Assembly (NCBI GenBank): GCA_904393115.1
Contig: CAJFMX010000001.1
Location: 62,001 to 126,000, forward strand
Source: an uncultured Clostridia bacterium
Lineage (GTDB): Bacteria > Bacillota > Clostridia > Christensenellales > UBA1750
DNA length: 64,000 bases
Direction of reading: 5' to 3'
Position 1 is the stretch's first letter, and every line of letters begins with the position of its first letter. Positions 60,209 through 64,000 of this stretch are shown here, piece after piece. The notes beneath the pieces were generated by a model. It did not search any database and had not been told where the DNA came from. It was given only the letters and a program-made list of their open reading frames with translations. A program made the position numbers and the translations under genes.

Positions 60209-61189
60209 ATGAAACTGGGGCTGGCATACTTTGGCGGCTTTGACCGGGCCAAGGTGGACCTGCAAAAGCAGCTGGGGCTGCGCTACGTCATCAGCGGCGC
60301 GTCGCAGTACGCGCCCGGATCGCCAAGCTATTCGTTCCGCAACCTGCTGACCATGAAGAAGGCCTACGAGGACGCGGGGCTGGAGCTGTCCATCATCGAG
60401 GGCCCGCCCGCGCTGGACAAGGTCAAGCTCGGCCTGCCCGGCGCGGAGGAGGAGCTGGAGAACTTCAAGACCTTCCTGCGCAACTGCGGCCGGCTGGGCA
60501 TCCGGACCGTGTGCTACAACTGGATGCCCGTGCTCAACTGGTTCCGCACGCACATGGCCATCGTCAACCGCGGGGGCGCGACCGTGACGGGGTTTGACAT
60601 CGAGGACGTGCGCAACGCGCCCGATACCTGGGCCGGCAAGATCAGCAAGGAGCGCCTGTGGAGCACGCTGGAGGGCTTCCTGCAGGAGGTCATCCCCGTG
60701 TGCGAGGAGGCGGACGTCAACCTCGCCCTGCACCCGGACGACCCGCCTGTGGACGAGCTGATGGGCATCTCCCGCATCCTGACCAGCGCCGCGGCCTTTG
60801 ACCGGGTCTTCTCCCTCTATGACAGCCCGCGCAACGGCATGACCTTCTGCCAGGGCTGCTTTGCCACCATGGGCGAGGACGTTCCCGCGGCGATCCGGCA
60901 CTTCGGTGCGCAGAAGAAGATCTACTTTGTCCACTTCCGCGACATCCAGGGCGACAAGTACCGGTTCAACGAGGCGTTCCACGACGATGGGATTACGGAC
61001 ATGTACGAGGCGATGCGCGCGTACTATGAGGTCGGCTTCGACGGCATTGCGCGGCCGGACCACGTGCCCACCCTAGTGGGCGAGGACAACGCCAACCCCA
61101 GCTACGGCCTCATGGGCAACCTCTTTGCCGTGGGCTACATCAAGGGGCTGATGGAGTCCGTCGAAAAGCAGATGGGCTGGGCAAAATAG
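60209..61189 (+). CDS. uxuA: Mannonate dehydratase
   Basis: 326 residues, xylose-isomerase-like TIM barrel. UxuA turns D-mannonate into 2-keto-3-deoxygluconate in glucuronate breakdown. Family motifs: VCYNWMPVLNWFRT, NLALHPDDPP, the metal-ligand cysteine-type CQGCFATMGED, and YFVHFRDIQG. It is a little shorter than the E. coli enzyme (394) and matches the shorter Firmicutes form. ATGAGGAGGAAGAAACG precedes ATG 60209. Last gene of operon C; no other uronate enzyme is in the window. Confidence 0.9.
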   Translation: MKLGLAYFGGFDRAKVDLQKQLGLRYVISGASQYAPGSPSYSFRNLLTMKKAYEDAGLELSIIEGPPALDKVKLGLPGAEEELENFKTFLRNCGRLGIRTVCYNWMPVLNWFRTHMAIVNRGGATVTGFDIEDVRNAPDTWAGKISKERLWSTLEGFLQEVIPVCEEADVNLALHPDDPPVDELMGISRILTSAAAFDRVFSLYDSPRNGMTFCQGCFATMGEDVPAAIRHFGAQKKIYFVHFRDIQGDKYRFNEAFHDDGITDMYEAMRAYYEVGFDGIARPDHVPTLVGEDNANPSYGLMGNLFAVGYIKGLMESVEKQMGWAK

Positions 61190-61202
61190 GGTAGACGCAA
61201 AG

Positions 61203-61242
61203 GGACCGCCGCCTTCCGATTTTGGAAGCGGCGGTCCTTTTT
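61203..61242 (+). terminator. Operon C terminator
   Basis: Arms GGACCGCCGC..TTCC and GGAA..CGGCGGTCC with one bulge, then TTTTT; convergent with the kinase gene at 61246. Confidence 0.88.
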
Positions 61243-61245
61243 CGC

Positions 61246-62949
61246 TCAGCAGGAGGGGTCCTGCCTGCGCGAGGGCAGGCAGATGCACACGCTCGTGCCC
61301 TCGCCGCGGCGGGAGCGGATTTCGATGGCGCAGCGGTCGCGCGAGAAGAGGCGGATGCGCTGCGCGATGTTCGCCAGCCCGATCGAGCGCTTGGCAAAGG
61401 AGCGGTCGATGGCGGCGTTGGGCGAGGCCAGGGCCGCGCGCAGGCGGTCGACCTCTTCCGGCGCCATGCCGATGCCGTCGTCCTGCACGACGACGACCAG
61501 CTCCTCGTTGTGCAGCCGCGCGCGGATCGTCACCGTTCCGTTCCCCTTTTGCGGCTCCAGGCCGTGATAGATCGCGTTCTCCACGAGCGGCTGTAGGATC
61601 ATCTTGGGGATGATGCAGGATAGCGTCTCCGGCGTGCAGTCCGTTTCCGCGTGGAAGCGGCCGTCAAAGCGCACATCGATGATGTTCATGTATTGGCGGA
61701 TGATGCGGAGCTCTTCCTCCAGCGCCACCATGGGCGATCCCTTGATGGAGTAGCGGAAGATGTCCGCCATGGCCGTGGAGATGGAGACGATCTCCGGGCT
61801 TTCGTAGTACAGGCCGATGGAGCGCATGCACTCCAGCGTGTTGTAGAGGAAGTGCGGGTTGATCTGGCTTTGCAGGGCGGAGAGCTCGCTCTCCCGCAGG
61901 TGGAGCTGCATGGCGTAGACCTCGGTCTGGCTACGAATCCGCTCCTGCGTGGTGCGCTCCAGGCGGGCAAAGGTGCGCTCGATCGTCTCGACGATGATGT
62001 CGAGCTCCCCGCCGAAGTGCAGGCCGAGGTGCGAGAGATCCTTCCCAGAGCGCAGGCGCGCGAGGATGGCGTCGACCGGGCGCGCGACGCTCCTGCGCAC
62101 GATGGCAAAGACGATCAGGAGCATCGCCGCGCAGATCAGCGCCATGCGCACAACGACGCCCAGGGACATGCCCTGAAACGAGAAGGTGGAGAAGTCCAGG
62201 TGATAGCGCAGGCTCCACCCCGTAGAGGGCAGCGCATGGATCAGAATTTCGGCCCCGTGCGGGGCGGCGGCGCCCTCCGTGCGCGAGCAGATCAGGAAGT
62301 CCTCCGAGTCGTAGAGGCGGATGTCGCAAAAAGGCGCGGTGAGCGTCTGATCCAGCAGGGACTGCACGCGCCGAAGGTCGCAGAGAACCACGCAGGTGGC
62401 AACGCGCGTGAGCGGCGTCTTGTTCCGCGTGTCGTACACGGGCAGGATGTAGGCGTAGTAGGGGATCTTTCCCTCCATGCGGATGGCGCGCGTAAAGAAG
62501 GGAGAGAAGGCGTCCGGCTCGAGCAGGAACGGATAGGTGCGCTTGAGCGTGGAGAGCAGGACCGCGTCCAGCTGCGTGCCCACGGTGATGGAGCTGCCGT
62601 CCAGGTCCAGCAGGCCCACGGCCAGGATGTCCGGCCGGTCGGCAATGGCGTTGAGCGCCAGGCTGTTGAATACGCGGATGTTCTTCGCGCGCTCATTGAT
62701 GTCGTCCGAGGCGTAATACGCCTCGACGTAGGCGTTCTGCGCGAGGGAAGAGGCGGTCTTGGTGATGGAGGCCGTCTTTTCCTCTAGGCTCTGCGTGATG
62801 GATTCGGAGAGGGAGAGCGCATAGGCGCGGCTGTCGCTGCGCGCGGTGGAGGCGACCTGCCAGACGTAGAGCACGAGCACGGCCAGCAGGCAGAGCATGC
62901 CGCCGAGCAAAACCAGCGTGATGCGCTGCGTGATGCTGCCCCGGCTCAA
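61246..62949 (-). CDS. LytS/YesM-type sensor histidine kinase
   Basis: 567 residues. N-terminal helix, an extracytoplasmic Cache-like sensor (about 40-270), second helix, HAMP, then His_kinase domain with the H-box QINPHFLYNTLE and HATPase (DDGIGM, GLANIAQRI). Such kinases pair with AraC-type regulators and control adjacent oligosaccharide operons. Its start overlaps the regulator gene by four bases. Convergent with operon C, its probable target. Confidence 0.93.
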   Translation of the reverse strand: MSRGSITQRITLVLLGGMLCLLAVLVLYVWQVASTARSDSRAYALSLSESITQSLEEKTASITKTASSLAQNAYVEAYYASDDINERAKNIRVFNSLALNAIADRPDILAVGLLDLDGSSITVGTQLDAVLLSTLKRTYPFLLEPDAFSPFFTRAIRMEGKIPYYAYILPVYDTRNKTPLTRVATCVVLCDLRRVQSLLDQTLTAPFCDIRLYDSEDFLICSRTEGAAAPHGAEILIHALPSTGWSLRYHLDFSTFSFQGMSLGVVVRMALICAAMLLIVFAIVRRSVARPVDAILARLRSGKDLSHLGLHFGGELDIIVETIERTFARLERTTQERIRSQTEVYAMQLHLRESELSALQSQINPHFLYNTLECMRSIGLYYESPEIVSISTAMADIFRYSIKGSPMVALEEELRIIRQYMNIIDVRFDGRFHAETDCTPETLSCIIPKMILQPLVENAIYHGLEPQKGNGTVTIRARLHNEELVVVVQDDGIGMAPEEVDRLRAALASPNAAIDRSFAKRSIGLANIAQRIRLFSRDRCAIEIRSRRGEGTSVCICLPSRRQDPSC

Positions 62950-63740
62950 GGCGCCTCTTCTCCCTTCCGGTACTGGATGGGGGAGAAGCCCGTTTGCTGG
63001 CGGAAGACGCGCGAGAAGTACTGCGCGTCCGCGTAGCCGCAGCTCCGCGCGATCTCCTCCACCGTCATGCGCGTGCCCCGCAGGAGCGTCTTGGCGCGGT
63101 CCACGCGCAGGCCGCTCACATAGGCGCTGTAGGTCGTGTTCAGCCGCGTGCGGAAGAGGTTGGAGACGTAGTTCGGCGTCAGGTAGAACTGCACGGCCAT
63201 GTCCTTGAGCTGAAGCGGCTCGGACAGGTGCGCGTCGACGTAGCGCACCAAGCGCGTGAAGGCGTCCGCCTCCTGCGCGTCCTCGCCGGCGTCGGGCATC
63301 TTGGAGGCGACAAGGCGGGCCCGCACCTGCGCCAGGGAGGCGCCCGCGCGCGGGGAGCGGTCCAAACCGTCCAGGTGAACCTTTAGGCGCGCGAGGAGTT
63401 CCCGCGCTGCGTCAAAGTGCAGGGGCTTGAGCAGATAGTCGAACGCCGCGTATTGCAGCGCGCTCCGCGCATAGGCAAAGTCCTGCAGGCCGGAGAGGAT
63501 GACGAATTCCGAGGCGATGCTCGCATCCCGGGCCGCCGCGATCAATTCCAACCCCGTCATGCCCGGCATCCGGATGTCCACAAACGCTGCATCCGGTGGG
63601 TCGGCCAGGATGCGGCTGAGCGCTTCCTCGGGGTCCGTCAGCGCCTCCGGCTCCGAAAAATCGTACTCCGCCCAGGGAAACGTGTGCAGAATCCCACGCA
63701 GCGCCCATTTTTCATCGTCGACAACAACAGCGCGATACAT
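62946..63740 (-). CDS. YesN-type response regulator (receiver plus AraC HTH)
   Basis: 264 residues. Receiver with VDDE and acceptor D in FVDIRMPGMTG, LKPL lysine; AraC double HTH at the end (YLTPNYVSNLFRTRLN, IARSCGYADAQYFSRVFRQQTG). In contrast to the regulator at 25506-26267 its acceptor Asp is intact. GAGGAGG eight bases upstream supports ATG 63740 over a TTG two codons earlier. Confidence 0.93.
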   Translation of the reverse strand: MYRAVVVDDEKWALRGILHTFPWAEYDFSEPEALTDPEEALSRILADPPDAAFVDIRMPGMTGLELIAAARDASIASEFVILSGLQDFAYARSALQYAAFDYLLKPLHFDAARELLARLKVHLDGLDRSPRAGASLAQVRARLVASKMPDAGEDAQEADAFTRLVRYVDAHLSEPLQLKDMAVQFYLTPNYVSNLFRTRLNTTYSAYVSGLRVDRAKTLLRGTRMTVEEIARSCGYADAQYFSRVFRQQTGFSPIQYRKGEEAP

Positions 63741-63775
63741 CCACAACGCCTCCTCAGTTTTCCCCAGTTTTCTCC

Positions 63776-63804
63776 ATTATAGCAAAGTTAACAATTAATG
63801 TAAA
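63776..63804 (-). promoter_or_regulatory. Promoter of the yesN/lytS-type operon
   Basis: Minus strand TTTACA (63804-63799), 17-base spacer, perfect TATAAT (63781-63776). Confidence 0.75.
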
Positions 63805-63818
63805 TTGATTTGTTAACT
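63786..63818. promoter_or_regulatory. Inverted repeat over the regulator promoter
   Basis: Perfect nine-base arms AGTTAACAA (63786-63794) and TTGTTAACT (63810-63818) straddle the -35 of the minus-strand promoter and lie upstream of the plus-strand promoter at 63850. Likely binding site for a shared regulator of both directions. Confidence 0.6.
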
Positions 63819-63849
63819 GGGAAATTCTTCCAGCCCCTGAGAAAGAGCA

Positions 63850-63878
63850 TTGACAAGCGCGCGCACCCCTTGCATAAT
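63850..63878 (+). promoter_or_regulatory. Promoter of the gene at the right edge
   Basis: Perfect TTGACA (63850-63855), 17-base spacer, CATAAT (63873-63878). Confidence 0.7.
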
Positions 63879-63910
63879 GAAAGCATCCGAAGGGAAAAGG
63901 AGGAAGCCAC

Positions 63911-64000
63911 ATGCCAAAGAAGAGCATCCACAGCGCGCCGGGATTGTTCGGCACGGTGACGCATCGCGACGAAAAGGGCAAAAAGATCGGAGAGAGCCGC
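63911..64000 (+). CDS. Unrecognised protein, 3' end outside window
   Basis: Thirty codons are visible, starting MPKKSIHSAPGLFGTVTHRD and continuing with a lysine-rich polar stretch. AAAAGGAGGAAGCCAC before the ATG and a good promoter upstream show it is a real gene. Nothing in the fragment identifies a family; it lacks a signal peptide. Confidence 0.65.
   Translation, partial: MPKKSIHSAPGLFGTVTHRDEKGKKIGESR

Overview
This is a high-GC stretch that looks like a chromosomal piece of an anaerobic gut-type Clostridia (Firmicutes). The reasons are the gene families: LplB/YtcP-type oligosaccharide ABC systems without their own ATPase, YesN/LytS-type two-component pairs, ECF transporters, KtrAB, Agr-type peptide signalling, ATP-dependent PEPCK, strong GGAGG ribosome sites and many 4-base ATGA overlaps. 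No rRNA, tRNA, CRISPR array, transposase or phage gene was seen.

Layout. (1) 1-7105 (+): carbon-phosphorus lyase operon phnH(partial)-I-J-K-M-L, then a PHP-domain phosphodiesterase of the PhnPP kind and an iron-dependent alcohol dehydrogenase; it uses organophosphonates as a phosphorus source. (2) 7162-12298 (-): convergent operon with an ECF transporter (S, fused A-A', T), a second PHP protein and an RpiR/SIS regulator. (3) 12517-16279 (-): KtrA-KtrB potassium uptake behind a KdpD/KdpE-like sensor and regulator, preceded by a PIN-PhoH ATPase with an unusual hairpin leader. (4) 18292-25369: pckA, a GNAT enzyme, an ADP-ribosylglycohydrolase-like protein with a GH13 enzyme and a TetR regulator, then a GT8 glycosyltransferase and an HdeD-like membrane protein. 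(5) 25506-32770: a response regulator with Glu at the phospho-acceptor site, divergent from oligosaccharide operon A (two permeases, binding lipoprotein, two paralogous putative clan GH-A proteins with a shared cysteine cluster). (6) 33005-42879: a lipoprotein flavodoxin / DUF362 lipoprotein / YraQ-type permease operon, an LRR protein, a CmpB-like membrane protein, and a TetR-controlled heterodimeric ABC exporter. (7) 42956-48368 (-): VTC-type polyphosphate polymerase, DUF4956 and a Cthe_2159-like lipoprotein, next to a two-component system; both units carry identical direct-repeat promoter boxes. (8) 48713-54499: oligosaccharide operon B with a GH31 enzyme, visibly lower in GC. (9) 54550-56323: a small agr-type quorum-sensing locus with two XRE regulators in which every gene carries at least one single-base frameshift. 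(10) 56495-63740: oligosaccharide operon C with mannonate dehydratase (uronate use), followed by its likely LytS/YesN-type regulators. The window ends inside an unrecognised gene at 63911.

Taken together the window is about nutrient capture: phosphonates, potassium, and at least three plant- or mucin-type oligosaccharides, each with local regulation. None of the three oligosaccharide importers encodes an ATPase, so a shared MsmK/MsmX-type ATPase elsewhere is expected. The most distinctive points are the paired cysteine-cluster GH-A-like proteins, the two-promoter RR-box regulon around the polyphosphate polymerase, the ECF-PHP-RpiR operon facing the C-P lyase operon, and the frameshifted agr locus.
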